DNA from: Phyllobacterium sp. 21LDTY02-6 | GTDB lineage: Bacteria; Pseudomonadota; Alphaproteobacteria; Rhizobiales; Rhizobiaceae | Assembly: GCF_023554255.2 (NCBI RefSeq) | Contig: NZ_JAMJWD020000007.1 | Coordinates: 124,001 to 188,000 of the forward strand | Length of the DNA: 64,000 nt | Direction: 5' to 3' | In this document: positions 18,900 to 28,140 of the stretch, piece by piece | Layout of the letters: each line of letters opens with the position of its first letter | Position numbering within the stretch: position 1 is the stretch's first letter | Notes under the pieces: generated by a model | Seen by the model: the letters and a program-made list of their open reading frames with translations, nothing else | Told to the model about the DNA's origin: nothing | Database searches by the model: none | Translations under genes and position numbers: made by a program

Positions 18900-19997
18900 C
18901 TAAATGCGCTTGATGTATTCGCTGCAGCGGTCCTTGCCGAAGCGATATTCGTTCAGGAGGTCGAAGTCCCGCGCGATATGGGACTGCAGCGCGGGAACTG
19001 CAACCCCGTTCGCTTTACCGATGGCATCCGGACCCTCGAACAGCACCAGCCTGTCCACCAGGCCTTCGCCGAGGAAGGAGCCGGCGACCGTCGCGCCGCC
19101 TTCGACCATGAGCGTCGCGATGCCCTGCGCCGCCAGATCGTCGAGCAATTCCTGCAGCGCGGTCAGGCCGCAATCGGTCTCCGTCGCCAGGATACGGCAG
19201 CCCGCCGCCATGAGTTCCTGGCGCTTCGAGGCATCGGCATCCGCGCTCGCGGCGATCCAGACCGGAACGGTCAGGGCGCTGCGCACCATGCTGCCATGCG
19301 CCGGCAGTCGCAGCTGGCTGTCCAGCACGATCCTGATCGGCGAGCGCTGCTCGAGGCCCGGCAGGCGGCAGGTCAATTGCGGATCGTCGTCCAGCGCCGT
19401 GCCGATGCCGACGAGGATCGCATCGCTCTGCGCCCGCATGAGATGGACCTGCGCACGGGAGATATCGCCGCTTATGGCCACCTGCCCGGCGCCGGCCCGG
19501 CCGATGAAGCCATCGCCGGAAAGCGCAAGCTTCAAAGTGACTTCCGGCCGCTTCCTCGCAGATCGCGTCAGATATCCGGCGAGACAGTCGGCGGCTTGCC
19601 GCGCCAGGATCCCGGTCTCCACTTCGAGGCCGCCGTCCCGCAATATCGCATAGCCCTTGCCTGCGACCCGGTCGTCGGGATCATTGGCCGCGGCAACGAC
19701 ACGGGTCACGCCCGCATTGACCAGCGCATTGGCGCAGGGCGGCGTCTTGCCGTGATGGGCGCATGGCTCCAGCGTCACATAGGCCGTCGCGCCGCGCGCC
19801 GCCTCGCCCGCCTCGGCAAGGGCAATGGCCTCCGCATGGGGCCGGCCGCCCACGGCGGTCACGCCGCGGCCGACGATCGTTCCATCCTTGACGATGAGCG
19901 TCGCCACCGAGGGATTGGTACCGGTGAGGCCGAGATGGCTGCGCGACAGGCGAATGGCGGCGGCCATGTAACGGCGGTCATGCTCCGAAACCGGCAT
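18900..19997 (-). CDS. ribD: Bifunctional riboflavin deaminase/reductase RibD
   Basis: A 365-aa two-domain enzyme for the second and third steps of the riboflavin pyrimidine branch. The N-terminal deaminase (about 1-145) has the zinc site HAEAIALAEAG and TLEPCAHHGKTPPCANALV. The C-terminal reductase (about 150-365) has VTLKLALSGDGFIGR, the SDAILVGIGTALDDDP nucleotide segment and LMVEGGATVAGSFL. The gene starts 3 bp after the nrdR stop, so the genes are one operon. Confidence 0.97.
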   Translation of the reverse strand: MPVSEHDRRYMAAAIRLSRSHLGLTGTNPSVATLIVKDGTIVGRGVTAVGGRPHAEAIALAEAGEAARGATAYVTLEPCAHHGKTPPCANALVNAGVTRVVAAANDPDDRVAGKGYAILRDGGLEVETGILARQAADCLAGYLTRSARKRPEVTLKLALSGDGFIGRAGAGQVAISGDISRAQVHLMRAQSDAILVGIGTALDDDPQLTCRLPGLEQRSPIRIVLDSQLRLPAHGSMVRSALTVPVWIAASADADASKRQELMAAGCRILATETDCGLTALQELLDDLAAQGIATLMVEGGATVAGSFLGEGLVDRLVLFEGPDAIGKANGVAVPALQSHIARDFDLLNEYRFGKDRCSEYIKRI

Positions 19998-20000
19998 TCG

Positions 20001-20486
20001 CTATTCGTCCCCGGCGCTGGCCGGCGCACCATCGGCGCCCGTGGTGATCTCGTCGATGACATCGTGGAAATCGCGCGCCTCGCGGAAGTTCCGGTAGACG
20101 GAGGCAAAGCGGATATAGGCGATGTCGTCGATGCCCTTCAGCGCCTCCATGACGAGAAGGCCGATCTCATCGGAGGAAACATCCGGCTCCCCCGAGCTTT
20201 CGAGCTGCCGGACGATGCCGGAAACCGCGCGCTCGACGCGTTCCTGGTCGACTTCGCGCTTGCGCAAGGCCACTTCGACGGAACGCATCAGCTTGTCGCG
20301 GTCGAAAGGCACCTTGCGGCCGCTCTTCTTGACGACGGTGAGGTCGCGCAGCTGCACGCGCTCGAATGTGGTGAAACGGCCGCCGCACACGGTACAGACG
20401 CGGCGCCGCCGGATGACGGCCCCGTCTTCGGCGGGGCGGGAGTCTTTTACCTGTGTATCTTCAGACTGGCAGTAAGGGCAGCGCAT
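20001..20486 (-). CDS. nrdR: Transcriptional repressor NrdR
   Basis: A 161-aa regulator of ribonucleotide reductase genes. The N-terminal zinc ribbon ([17 protein letters not shown] with [13 protein letters not shown]) is followed by an ATP-cone ([21 protein letters not shown]). It binds ATP/dATP and represses nrd operons at NrdR boxes. The glyA-nrdR-ribD order is conserved in alphaproteobacteria. It is about 115 bp downstream of glyA, so it may have its own promoter. Confidence 0.97.
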   Translation of the reverse strand: MRCPYCQSEDTQVKDSRPAEDGAVIRRRRVCTVCGGRFTTFERVQLRDLTVVKKSGRKVPFDRDKLMRSVEVALRKREVDQERVERAVSGIVRQLESSGEPDVSSDEIGLLVMEALKGIDDIAYIRFASVYRNFREARDFHDVIDEITTGADGAPASAGDE

Positions 20487-20601
20487 CGAGGAACTTTCTG
20501 CGAATGATTCCGGAAGTGCCGCGAAGATAGTGCCTTTCCCTCAAGGTTTAAAGCGCTCCGATGCCGGCTTTCCCCAGCGCGGCATCGGAGCCCATCCCGT
20601 G

Positions 20602-21897
20602 CTACTGGCCGAGATACGGATAGAGCGGGAAACGCTCGGTCAGCGCCACGACCTTCTGCTGGACCGCCTTTTCGACGGCAGCATTGCCTTCGTCGGAATT
20701 CGCCACCTTCAAACCATCGAGAACCTCGGTGATGAGGTTGCCGATCTCGGTGAATTCCGCCGCACCGAAACCGCGCGTCGTGCCGGCCGGCGTGCCGAGA
20801 CGGACGCCGGAGGTTACGAAGGGCTTTTCCGGATCGAATGGAATGCCGTTCTTGTTGCAGGTGATATTGGCACGGCCGAGCGCCTGTTCGGCGCGCTTGC
20901 CCGTCGCATTCTTCGGGCGCAGATCGACGAGCATGAGATGGTTGTCGGTGCCGCCGGATACGATGTCGAGGCCGTTCTTCTTCAGCGATTCGGCCAGGGT
21001 CTTGGCGTTGGCGACGACGTTCTCGCCATAGGCCTTGAAGTCGGGCTTCAGCGCCTCGCCGAAAGCCACGGCCTTGGCGGCGATCACGTGCATCAGCGGC
21101 CCGCCCTGGAGACCCGGGAACACCGCGGAATTGATCTTCTTGGCGATCTCCGGATCATTGGTCAGGATCATGCCGCCACGCGGGCCGCGCAGCGATTTGT
21201 GCGTCGTCGTCGTGGTGACATGGGCATGCGGGATCGGCGAAGGATGAACGCCGGCCGCGACAAGACCGGCGATATGGGCCATGTCTACCATGAGGTAGGC
21301 GCCGACCGCATCGGCGATCTTGCGGAAGCGCTCGAAATCCCAGATGCGCGAATAGGCGGTGCCGCCGGCGATGATCAGCTTCGGCTTGAACTCATGCGCC
21401 TTCTTCTCGATCTCGTCCATGTCGAGCAGGTGATCGTCCTCGCGCACGCCATAGGAGATGACGTTGAACCATTTGCCGGACATGTTGACCGGCGATCCAT
21501 GCGTCAGATGACCGCCCGAATTCAGATCGAGGCCCATGAACGTATCGCCCGGCTGCAGCAGGGCCAGGAACACCGCCTGGTTCATCTGGCTGCCGGAATT
21601 CGGCTGGACATTGGCGAAATCGCAACTGAACAGCTTCTTGGCGCGCTCGATGGCGAGTTCTTCGGCAATATCGACATATTGGCAGCCGCCATAATAGCGC
21701 TTGCCCGGATAGCCTTCCGCATATTTGTTCGTCATGATCGAACCCTGCGCTTCCAGAACAGCGCGCGATACGATGTTCTCCGACGCAATCAGCTCGATTT
21801 CATGCCGCTGCCGCCCCAATTCCTTGCGGATGGCGCCAAAAATCTCGGGATCGATGTCTTCGAGCGCTGCGTTGAAAAAACTCTCTGTGTTCGACAT
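20602..21897 (-). CDS. glyA: Serine hydroxymethyltransferase
   Basis: A 431-aa PLP enzyme that interconverts serine and glycine and supplies one-carbon units on tetrahydrofolate. Motifs are [37 protein letters not shown] and [15 protein letters not shown] containing the PLP lysine. The length is normal for the family. About 155 bp of untranslated DNA lie upstream before the terminator of the L,D-transpeptidase; no glycine riboswitch was recognised there. Confidence 0.98.
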   Translation of the reverse strand: MSNTESFFNAALEDIDPEIFGAIRKELGRQRHEIELIASENIVSRAVLEAQGSIMTNKYAEGYPGKRYYGGCQYVDIAEELAIERAKKLFSCDFANVQPNSGSQMNQAVFLALLQPGDTFMGLDLNSGGHLTHGSPVNMSGKWFNVISYGVREDDHLLDMDEIEKKAHEFKPKLIIAGGTAYSRIWDFERFRKIADAVGAYLMVDMAHIAGLVAAGVHPSPIPHAHVTTTTTHKSLRGPRGGMILTNDPEIAKKINSAVFPGLQGGPLMHVIAAKAVAFGEALKPDFKAYGENVVANAKTLAESLKKNGLDIVSGGTDNHLMLVDLRPKNATGKRAEQALGRANITCNKNGIPFDPEKPFVTSGVRLGTPAGTTRGFGAAEFTEIGNLITEVLDGLKVANSDEGNAAVEKAVQQKVVALTERFPLYPYLGQ

Positions 21898-22005
21898 GGT
21901 GCGGGAACCCTCATTGGCCAGTGTAGTTGCCGCGCATTATCATACTTAAACCGGCAAGGCCAATGGCCGGAGGACGAAAAGCACTAGCCCGAAACCGGCA
22001 TGACG

Positions 22006-22032
22006 AAAAAGACCGCCCGGAGGCGGTCTTTC
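22006..22032 (-). terminator. Intrinsic terminator after the L,D-transpeptidase gene
   Basis: Read on the minus strand, GAAAGACCGCC and GGCGGTCTTTTTC form a hairpin with a 4-nt loop followed by T residues. It lies about 22 bp beyond the transpeptidase stop codon. Confidence 0.88.
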
Positions 22033-22053
22033 GAAACATTCCTGAGCGGTCGA

Positions 22054-23334
22054 TCAGATATTGGTACCGATGGACAGCGCTGCCTGGCCGTCGCGCTCGT
22101 AGATATCGTCGCGCAGGTGCACGACGCCATCGCCGGTCGACCATGCGGTGACATAGACGAAATGCAGCGGCACGGGGTTGTTGACCGCGATCGGCGTATT
22201 GGTGCCGGACTTGATCGTCGCTTCCATCGTCTGGCGGTCCCAGCCCGGCGTATCGCGCAGCAGCCAGACATTGAGGTCGCGAACGTTCTGCACGCGCACG
22301 CAGCCGGACGAATCGAAGCGCATCAGCTTGTTGAACGTCCCCTGCTGCGGCGTGTCGTGCATGTAGACAGCGTGCGTATTGTGGAAGTTGATCTTGGTCG
22401 AGGACATGGCGTTGATCTTGCCCGGGTCCTGGCGGAACATGAGCTTCACCGCCTCGTCCGTCGTCCAGTCGACCGTCTCCGGCGCCACTTCCTCGAGCGT
22501 CCCTTCGTGGAAGAGACGGATCTTGTTGCGCGTCAGATAGGTCGGATCCTTGCGCATGAGCGGAATGATGTCCTTCTGGATGATCGACTTCGGCGCCGTC
22601 CAGTAGGGATTGAGGATGATCTCGTGAATCTTCGAATCGAGAATGGGCGTCTGGCGGTCGATCTTGCCGACGATCGCGGTATGGCGCTGCACGACGCGGC
22701 CGTTCTCGACGGCCTCGATCTGCGCTGCCGGAATGTTCACCATGACATAGCGCGCGCCCTGGTCGCTGGATGCGAGTTCGCGCACGCGCTGCAAATTCGT
22801 CTGCAGCTGGTTGAGGCGGACATCGGCCGTGACATTCATCGCGGCCAGCGTGAACTGGCCCATGACGCCATCGGCAGGCAGGCCGTGGCGCGACTGGAAC
22901 CGCTTGACCGCAGCATCGACATAAGTATCGAAGGACTGCGACGTTCCGGCGCTTTGCGACAGGTCGCCGGCGACGATCAGGCGCTGGCGTAGCGTCGAAA
23001 CAGAAGGATCGACGACGCCGAGCTTCAATTTGGCCTGGGTCGAGACCATGGGCCAGCCGCCATTCGCCACGATCTGGCTATAGGTGTTGATGGCGCTTTC
23101 GATGAAGGAGGCCGTTTCCGGGCTCGCGATCGGCTGGAAGCTCGCGACCTTGCCGCGGTTCGTCGAGCGGGCATCGAACTGGTCGTCCCAATTGCCCCGG
23201 CGCGGCGATGCGAGGATATCGCTAAGATCCGATTGTTGCGCAAATGCAGACGACGCGACGGCAGTCAAACCGGCAGTCGCCACGCCCGTCAGAAAAGCAC
23301 GGCGGTCAAGTGCTGTCGATCCAAACTTCTTCAT
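22054..23334 (-). CDS. L,D-transpeptidase, YkuD domain with peptidoglycan-binding domain (LdtP-like)
   Basis: A 426-aa periplasmic enzyme of the YcbB type expected to form 3-3 peptidoglycan cross-links or attach proteins. The N-terminus has a twin-arginine-like signal (LDRRAFLTG) with AFA cleavage. A peptidoglycan-binding segment follows (RFQSRHGLPADGVMGQFTLA, about 185-210). The YkuD catalytic motif is HDTPQQGT then FDSSGCVRVQNVRDL with the nucleophile Cys. The ATG at 23334 has AGGTGG 8 bp upstream; a GTG at 23346 is less likely. A MarR regulator lies directly upstream on the same strand, matching the LdtR/LdtP pair of Liberibacter and Sinorhizobium. Confidence 0.9.
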   Translation of the reverse strand: MKKFGSTALDRRAFLTGVATAGLTAVASSAFAQQSDLSDILASPRRGNWDDQFDARSTNRGKVASFQPIASPETASFIESAINTYSQIVANGGWPMVSTQAKLKLGVVDPSVSTLRQRLIVAGDLSQSAGTSQSFDTYVDAAVKRFQSRHGLPADGVMGQFTLAAMNVTADVRLNQLQTNLQRVRELASSDQGARYVMVNIPAAQIEAVENGRVVQRHTAIVGKIDRQTPILDSKIHEIILNPYWTAPKSIIQKDIIPLMRKDPTYLTRNKIRLFHEGTLEEVAPETVDWTTDEAVKLMFRQDPGKINAMSSTKINFHNTHAVYMHDTPQQGTFNKLMRFDSSGCVRVQNVRDLNVWLLRDTPGWDRQTMEATIKSGTNTPIAVNNPVPLHFVYVTAWSTGDGVVHLRDDIYERDGQAALSIGTNI

Positions 23335-23671
23335 AATGTTGTCCACCTGCTGGAAGCTCTACGGTAAACCGCCTACCTTAATGCGAAGGCGCGGAATTGG
23401 TTTCCAAAAATATCAGGAACATCCTTAACAAACACCAACTTTCACCCTTATCGCGTGAATGTGATGTCAAGGCGCCGGGACAGAAATCAAGCAATCGCGT
23501 CCGTTCCTGCGATACAAAGTATCCTCGCAGCCCATTTCATTCCATTATGGCAGATTGATGACTGCCCCCCCCAAGGACGAACCCCAAGGCGCCTCCGGTG
23601 GATAGTCGCGGGAAACGATGTCCGTCTCGGCCGATGGTTGCCGCGACGGACATATCTTCGCTGTCATCGCC
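23335..23671. other. Non-coding interval between the MarR regulator and the L,D-transpeptidase
   Basis: About 340 bp with no supported gene. On the minus strand it must carry the transpeptidase promoter. It has an AT-rich stretch (about 23395-23455) upstream of the start and a run of eight C at 23565-23572. No perfect palindrome longer than 6 bp was found. Confidence 0.55.
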
Positions 23672-24187
23672 TTACATCCGATAGGCGATCGTATCGTTCC
23701 AGAAGCGGTCGAGGCGCTGGAGGGCCTTGTTCATCGACTGGAATTCTTCCGCCTTTATGCCGCCGACATGCTCGATGGAGGCGACGTGGCGCTCATAGAG
23801 ACCGGCCACGAGTTCAGCGATCTCGGTGCCCTTGTCGGTGAGACTGACGCGAACCGAACGGCGATCCGTGCGCGAGCGTTCATGGGAAATAAAGCCGAGC
23901 TCGACAAGCTTCTTCAGGTTGTACGAAACATTGGAGCCGAGATAATAGCCGCGGCTGCGCAGTTCGCCTGCCGTCAGTTCGGCATTGCCGATGTTGAAAA
24001 GCAGCAATGCCTGGATCGCATTGATGTCGTTGCGGCCATTGCGGTCGAACTCATCTTTGACGACATCAAGCAACCGGCGGTGTAGACGCTCGACCAATTG
24101 CAGCGCTTCAAGATATAGTGAGCGAAGAGCTGTGTCGCTTGTTGTAGAACGCGCGTTATCACCAGATTTTCTCTGTGTATTGTTCAT
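23672..24187 (-). CDS. ldtR: MarR family winged-helix regulator (LdtR-like)
   Basis: A 171-aa regulator. It has the MarR winged helix (LTAGELRSRGYYLGSNVSYNLKKLVELGFI recognition helix region, then RTDRRSVRVSLTDKG wing). The combination of the GYYLGSNVSYN helix and an adjacent L,D-transpeptidase matches LdtR, which controls ldtP and stress tolerance in Liberibacter and rhizobia. The start at 24187 has GAGG about 8 bp upstream; a longer start at 24226 is possible. It is separated from its probable target by about 340 bp. The identification rests on synteny plus family and not on a database match. Confidence 0.82.
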   Translation of the reverse strand: MNNTQRKSGDNARSTTSDTALRSLYLEALQLVERLHRRLLDVVKDEFDRNGRNDINAIQALLLFNIGNAELTAGELRSRGYYLGSNVSYNLKKLVELGFISHERSRTDRRSVRVSLTDKGTEIAELVAGLYERHVASIEHVGGIKAEEFQSMNKALQRLDRFWNDTIAYRM

Positions 24188-24242
24188 GATATCTGCCTCA
24201 CTGTTGTTTCGGTGTATTTTTCTCACCGTTGAGGCAACAGTA

Positions 24243-24263
24243 TCGAATACGCATAAAATTCGA
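24243..24263. promoter_or_regulatory. Inverted repeat upstream of the LdtR-like regulator
   Basis: TCGAAT and ATTCGA separated by 9 bp, about 55 bp upstream of the regulator start in an AT-rich stretch. It is a candidate autoregulatory operator for the MarR protein. The LdtR site was not recalled well enough to compare. Confidence 0.35.
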
Positions 24264-24343
24264 CTTAAAACACAGACTTAACAGTACCTTACCGTTTCGG
24301 AATCAATTTCTACCTTAATGAACACTTACCCGCCGCTTCTGCT

Positions 24344-24772
24344 TCAAGCCACCGGCATGGCCTGGTGGCGCTTCTGCAGGAACAAGGCGAGGCGAAAACC
24401 TATATAGAGAAGGGCGACGCAGCCATGGATGATGGCGATCTGCGGCCGATAGAAGAAATAGTTGGAAAACACCGTGAACATCAGCGTCTCGCCGAGGGCC
24501 GCCACGAACCAGATGACAGGTCCCCACGACACCATCATCCACAGCCCGGTCGAGGCGACGGGGTAGAGCATGGCCAGCGAGACGGTCGCCACCTTCCAGT
24601 GCCAGGGCATCAGGTCGAAGCGCCAGAGCATGCCTTCGTAATAGCCGCTGATCTGCGCCCAGTAGCCGACGCCGGCAACGAGGCAATAGATCGCCACCAG
24701 CCGCAGCAGCCAGACGAAGGCGGTCTGGGTCATCGTCGGATCGAAGGGAAGATGCGTAGGCCGTTCGTTCAT
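24344..24772 (-). CDS. Small integral membrane protein, DUF6163-like
   Basis: A 142-aa protein with four likely transmembrane helices, conserved among Hyphomicrobiales as far as I recognise (DUF6163-like). It shows Trp-rich segments (YYEGMLWRFDLMPWHWKVAT) and a repeated aromatic pattern, ending in LFLQKRHQAM. The ATG at 24772 overlaps the TGA of the upstream hydrolase gene (ATGA), so the proteins are made together. A longer start (24859) lies inside the upstream gene. Function unknown. Confidence 0.7.
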   Translation of the reverse strand: MNERPTHLPFDPTMTQTAFVWLLRLVAIYCLVAGVGYWAQISGYYEGMLWRFDLMPWHWKVATVSLAMLYPVASTGLWMMVSWGPVIWFVAALGETLMFTVFSNYFFYRPQIAIIHGCVALLYIGFRLALFLQKRHQAMPVA

Positions 24773-25824
24773 GTCAGTTGCAGTTCCCGTTCGCCCAGCG
24801 GCGCGAAATAGGCGTCCACCATCTCGGGGCTTATATCCTCGAGTCGGGCCGGTTGCCACCGGGGCGTATTGTCCTTGTCCACAAGCAAGGCGCGCACGCC
24901 TTCGTAGAAATCATGGTTTTCAAGCATTCGCGACAGGATGCGGTATTCCATGCGCATGCACTGATCCATGTCGAGCTCGCGCCCCTCCTCGATCTGGCGG
25001 AAACTGACATGCAGGCTGGTCGGCGAGCGGCTCCTGATCAGTTCGAACAGCTGCTGCGCCTCCTCGCTCCCATTCGCACCGGCGGCGGCCAGCCGGATGA
25101 GGCAACCGTTCAGCGTGGGCGAGTCGAACAGGACGCCGATCATGTCGCGCACGGTTTCGGGGGTTTCGTAATCCGGGTTGACGGTCTTGCCCTTCAGCGA
25201 GCGGTCGGGATCGCCTGTCCGGATCAGGCTCCGGCGCAGCCTGTCCTTGTCCTCGGCGCGGATGGCATGGGTGGCGATGCCGCTTTGCAGGCAGTCTCCC
25301 TGCCGGATGCGGTTTCCGGTCAAGGCGAGATAGGTGCCGAAATGATCGGGCAGATGCGGCAGGAACGCGCTGCCGCCGACATCGGGAAAGAAGCCGATGC
25401 CGACTTCCGGCATGGCGAGCACCACATTCTCCGTCACCACGCGGTGCGAGCCATGCACCGAAATACCGACGCCGCCGCCCATGACGATGCCGTCGATCAG
25501 CGAGACATAGGGCTTGGAATATTGCCTTATATAGGCGTTGAGACGGTATTCATCGGCGAAGAATTCATAGAGCGGCTTGCCGGCCCTGCCCGCATGATAG
25601 ACCGCCAGAATGTCGCCGCCCGCGCAGAAGGCCCGCCCCTCGCCCTCGACGATGATGCAGTGGACCTCCGGATCGGTTTCCCAGGCCGTCAAGGCCCGGT
25701 ACATCGCATTGACCATGGTGCGCGTCAGGGCGTTGAGCGCCTTCGCCCGCGTCAGGCGCATGAGACCGGCCTTTCCCCGCCGCTCGAACACGACCTCGCC
25801 CTCGCCTCCAAAATCGACTTCCAT
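24769..25824 (-). CDS. 3-hydroxyisobutyryl-CoA hydrolase (enoyl-CoA hydratase/isomerase superfamily)
   Basis: A 351-aa crotonase-fold enzyme. Size and motifs fit 3-hydroxyisobutyryl-CoA hydrolase of valine degradation: GRAFCAGGDILAVYHAGR (oxyanion loop), SLIDGIVMGGGVGISVHGSHRV, AMPEVGIGFFPDVGGS with the conserved Glu, and the C-terminal hydrolase segment DMDQCMRMEYRI. The start at 25824 has GGAGAGG upstream; a longer start (25866) exists. Its stop overlaps the start of a membrane protein gene. Other valine-pathway genes are not adjacent, so the exact acyl-CoA substrate is inferred. Confidence 0.85.
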   Translation of the reverse strand: MEVDFGGEGEVVFERRGKAGLMRLTRAKALNALTRTMVNAMYRALTAWETDPEVHCIIVEGEGRAFCAGGDILAVYHAGRAGKPLYEFFADEYRLNAYIRQYSKPYVSLIDGIVMGGGVGISVHGSHRVVTENVVLAMPEVGIGFFPDVGGSAFLPHLPDHFGTYLALTGNRIRQGDCLQSGIATHAIRAEDKDRLRRSLIRTGDPDRSLKGKTVNPDYETPETVRDMIGVLFDSPTLNGCLIRLAAAGANGSEEAQQLFELIRSRSPTSLHVSFRQIEEGRELDMDQCMRMEYRILSRMLENHDFYEGVRALLVDKDNTPRWQPARLEDISPEMVDAYFAPLGERELQLT

Positions 25825-25954
25825 CCGCCTCTCCCCTGTTCGCAGCAGGTTAGGAAAATAAGCCACGCCGCGTCAATGGATCACATCTTCGGCAGAATAC
25901 TTGGTGGCGCGGGCCATCCCTGATAAAAGGCAGGCAAAGAACAAGGCAGACGAA

Positions 25955-26989
25955 ATGAACAAGCATCCTTTCCAGAGCCAGCGCGGCCGGACCGTCGACG
26001 AGATCACGCAGGGACGCCGCTTGCGGCGCATGCGCAAGGCCGATTGGTCGCGCCGGCTGGTGCAGGAACATGAATTGACCGTCAATGACCTGATCTGGCC
26101 GATCTTCCTGTGCGAGGGCGAAAAACGCCGCGAGGACATCTCCGCCATGCCCGGCGTCCAGCGCCTGTCGGTCGACATGGCCGTGCGCGAGGCGGAACGG
26201 GCGGCATCGCTCGGCATTCCTGCCATCGCCACCTTCGCCAATATAGATCCGGACCTGCGGGACGATGCGGGATCGGGAATTCTCGACGCCGACAATCTCA
26301 TCAACCGCGCGACGCGGGCGATCAAGGATGCCGTGCCGGAGATCGGCATGATCACCGACGTTGCGCTCGATCCGTTCACCAGCCACGGCCATGACGGCAT
26401 TCTCCGCGACGGCATCATCGTCAATGACGAGACGGTCGAGCAGATCAGCCGCGGCGCGGTGCTGCAGGCGGCGGCCGGCGCGGATATCATCGCCCCATCC
26501 GACATGATGGACGGGCGCATCGGCGCCATCCGCGACGCGCTGGACGCCAATGGCTTCCAGGACGTGGCGATCATGGCCTATGCCACCAAGTTCGCCTCCG
26601 CCTTCTACGGCCCCTATCGCGAGGCGATCGGCACTTCCGGCCGGCTGAAGGGCGACAAGAAGACCTATTACATCGACCCGGCCAATACGGACGAGTCGCT
26701 GCGCGAGGCCGAACAGGATCTGGCGGAAGGCGCGGATTCGCTGATGGTGAAGCCCGGATTGCCCTATCTCGACATCATCCAGCGGCTGAAGGAGACCTTC
26801 TCGGTGCCGACCTTCGCCTATCAGGTGTCGGGCGAATATGCGATGATCAAGGCCGCGGGCGCCAATGGCTGGATCGACGAGGATCGGGTGATGATGGAGA
26901 CGCTACTTGCCTTCAAGCGCGCCGGCTGCGATGGCATCCTGACCTATTTCGCCCCGCTCATTGCGGCAAGGCTGCGCGCAGGCGCTTGA
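25955..26989 (+). CDS. hemB: Delta-aminolevulinic acid dehydratase (porphobilinogen synthase)
   Basis: A 344-aa enzyme that joins two aminolevulinates to porphobilinogen in haem synthesis. The two active-site lysines are visible in YATKFASAFYGPYREA and LMVKPGLPYLD. The metal loop reads DVALDPFTSHGHDG, lacking the cysteine cluster of zinc enzymes, so it should be of the magnesium-dependent type. The start at 25955 is preceded by AAGG at 8 bp; a longer reading from 25901 lacks family support. It is divergent from the 3-hydroxyisobutyryl-CoA hydrolase gene. Confidence 0.97.
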   Translation: MNKHPFQSQRGRTVDEITQGRRLRRMRKADWSRRLVQEHELTVNDLIWPIFLCEGEKRREDISAMPGVQRLSVDMAVREAERAASLGIPAIATFANIDPDLRDDAGSGILDADNLINRATRAIKDAVPEIGMITDVALDPFTSHGHDGILRDGIIVNDETVEQISRGAVLQAAAGADIIAPSDMMDGRIGAIRDALDANGFQDVAIMAYATKFASAFYGPYREAIGTSGRLKGDKKTYYIDPANTDESLREAEQDLAEGADSLMVKPGLPYLDIIQRLKETFSVPTFAYQVSGEYAMIKAAGANGWIDEDRVMMETLLAFKRAGCDGILTYFAPLIAARLRAGA

Positions 26990-27057
26990 AATCTCAATCC
27001 CGATTCCCCAAATTCAGAGCGAAAACTTTCGGTCGTTGAAGGATACGGGGCAAAGAA

Positions 27058-27528
27058 ATGAACGCTAAAACACTCGATGGCGAAATTATCGCCGACCGTT
27101 TCGACGATCGACGCCTTTATCAGGGCGTGCTGACGTCGCGCATCTTCGCGTTCATCATCGACTATGCCATCGTGTTCCTCCTGTGCATTCCCGTCGCCAT
27201 CCTCATCGCCATTCTCGGCGTGGCCACACTCGGTCTCGGCTGGATGCTCTACGGCGTGATGTTCCCGCTGGTCGCGCTGGCCTATGTCGCAACGACGCTC
27301 GGCGGGCCGCGCCAGGCCACCAAGGGAATGCAGATCATGGGCTTGCGCCTCGAGCGTCTCAACGGGCAGAAAGTCGACGGCCTGCTCGCCATCGTGCACA
27401 CCGTCCTGTTCTGGGGCCTCAATGTGGTGCTGACGCCGCTGATCCTGCTGGCGACGCTGTTTCTCGACCGCAAGCGCACGCTGCACGATCTGCTGCTCGG
27501 CACCGTCGTCGTTCGCGCCTATCAATAA
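27058..27528 (+). CDS. RDD family membrane protein
   Basis: A 156-aa membrane protein of the RDD family. The characteristic segment FIIDYAIVFLLCIPVAILIA is the first helix with the Asp. The second half shows TKGMQIMGLRLERLNG, the family's RDD-like positions, then two more hydrophobic stretches. It ends with LFLDRKRTLHDLLLGTVVVR, a highly conserved RDD end. Some members are Na+/H+ transport-related; function here is not known. It is 68 bp downstream of hemB. Confidence 0.85.
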   Translation: MNAKTLDGEIIADRFDDRRLYQGVLTSRIFAFIIDYAIVFLLCIPVAILIAILGVATLGLGWMLYGVMFPLVALAYVATTLGGPRQATKGMQIMGLRLERLNGQKVDGLLAIVHTVLFWGLNVVLTPLILLATLFLDRKRTLHDLLLGTVVVRAYQ

Positions 27529-27572
27529 TCCGCAGGCCCGCAAGCCGGGCCTCGTCATTCACTGGTAAGATC

Positions 27573-27992
27573 ATGCCAAACTCCAGATTTTTCGGTGCCG
27601 TCGCGGCGCTGATCGTCCTGTGCGCCGGTACGGATGCCGCCTCGGCGGCCTCGCCTGCCGGGCGCTATTGCGGCGAAGTCATATCGAGCGGCGACTATCA
27701 GGACGTGCTCACCAGCCTCAACGTCGAGATCGACGGGCGCATAAGCGGCACCTACAAGCTCGACGGGCCGAATGGCCGAACCGACGGCACATTGGCGGAA
27801 CAGGAGGCCGGCAGCGCCGGCGAACGCACGCTGGTCTGGACCGACAAGTTCGGCACAGGCTTGCTGCGCCTGAGGTTCCTCGGCGATTTCGAAGGCTTCA
27901 AGGGCGTCTGGGGCGGCTCGCGCGACGGCCGTTTCGACGCGCCGGCTCACTCCTGGACCGGTACGCGCTGCCCCATCCGCCCCGCACGCTGA
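27573..27992 (+). CDS. Secreted protein of unknown function
   Basis: A 139-aa protein with a signal peptide (cleavage near DAASA) and a mature part with Gly- and aromatic-rich strands. The mature part has two cysteines (YCGEV near the start, RCPIRP near the end) that may form a disulfide. The ATG has only a weak Shine-Dalgarno sequence. Reading frame, signal peptide and codon use support it. The family was not recognised. It lies 44 bp downstream of the RDD gene and may be cotranscribed. Confidence 0.65.
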   Translation: MPNSRFFGAVAALIVLCAGTDAASAASPAGRYCGEVISSGDYQDVLTSLNVEIDGRISGTYKLDGPNGRTDGTLAEQEAGSAGERTLVWTDKFGTGLLRLRFLGDFEGFKGVWGGSRDGRFDAPAHSWTGTRCPIRPAR

Positions 27993-28140
27993 GGCATATT
28001 GCCGGGCATTGCTCCCGGGATATTGATCGGGGCAAAAGCATTTACCCTGCCTAAATCAACCACGGATACAATATAATTGAATTGACGTTTCTGTTTGTCA
28101 TACAATTCTATAGGTGTAGCAGACTGTTCCAGGAACTTGG

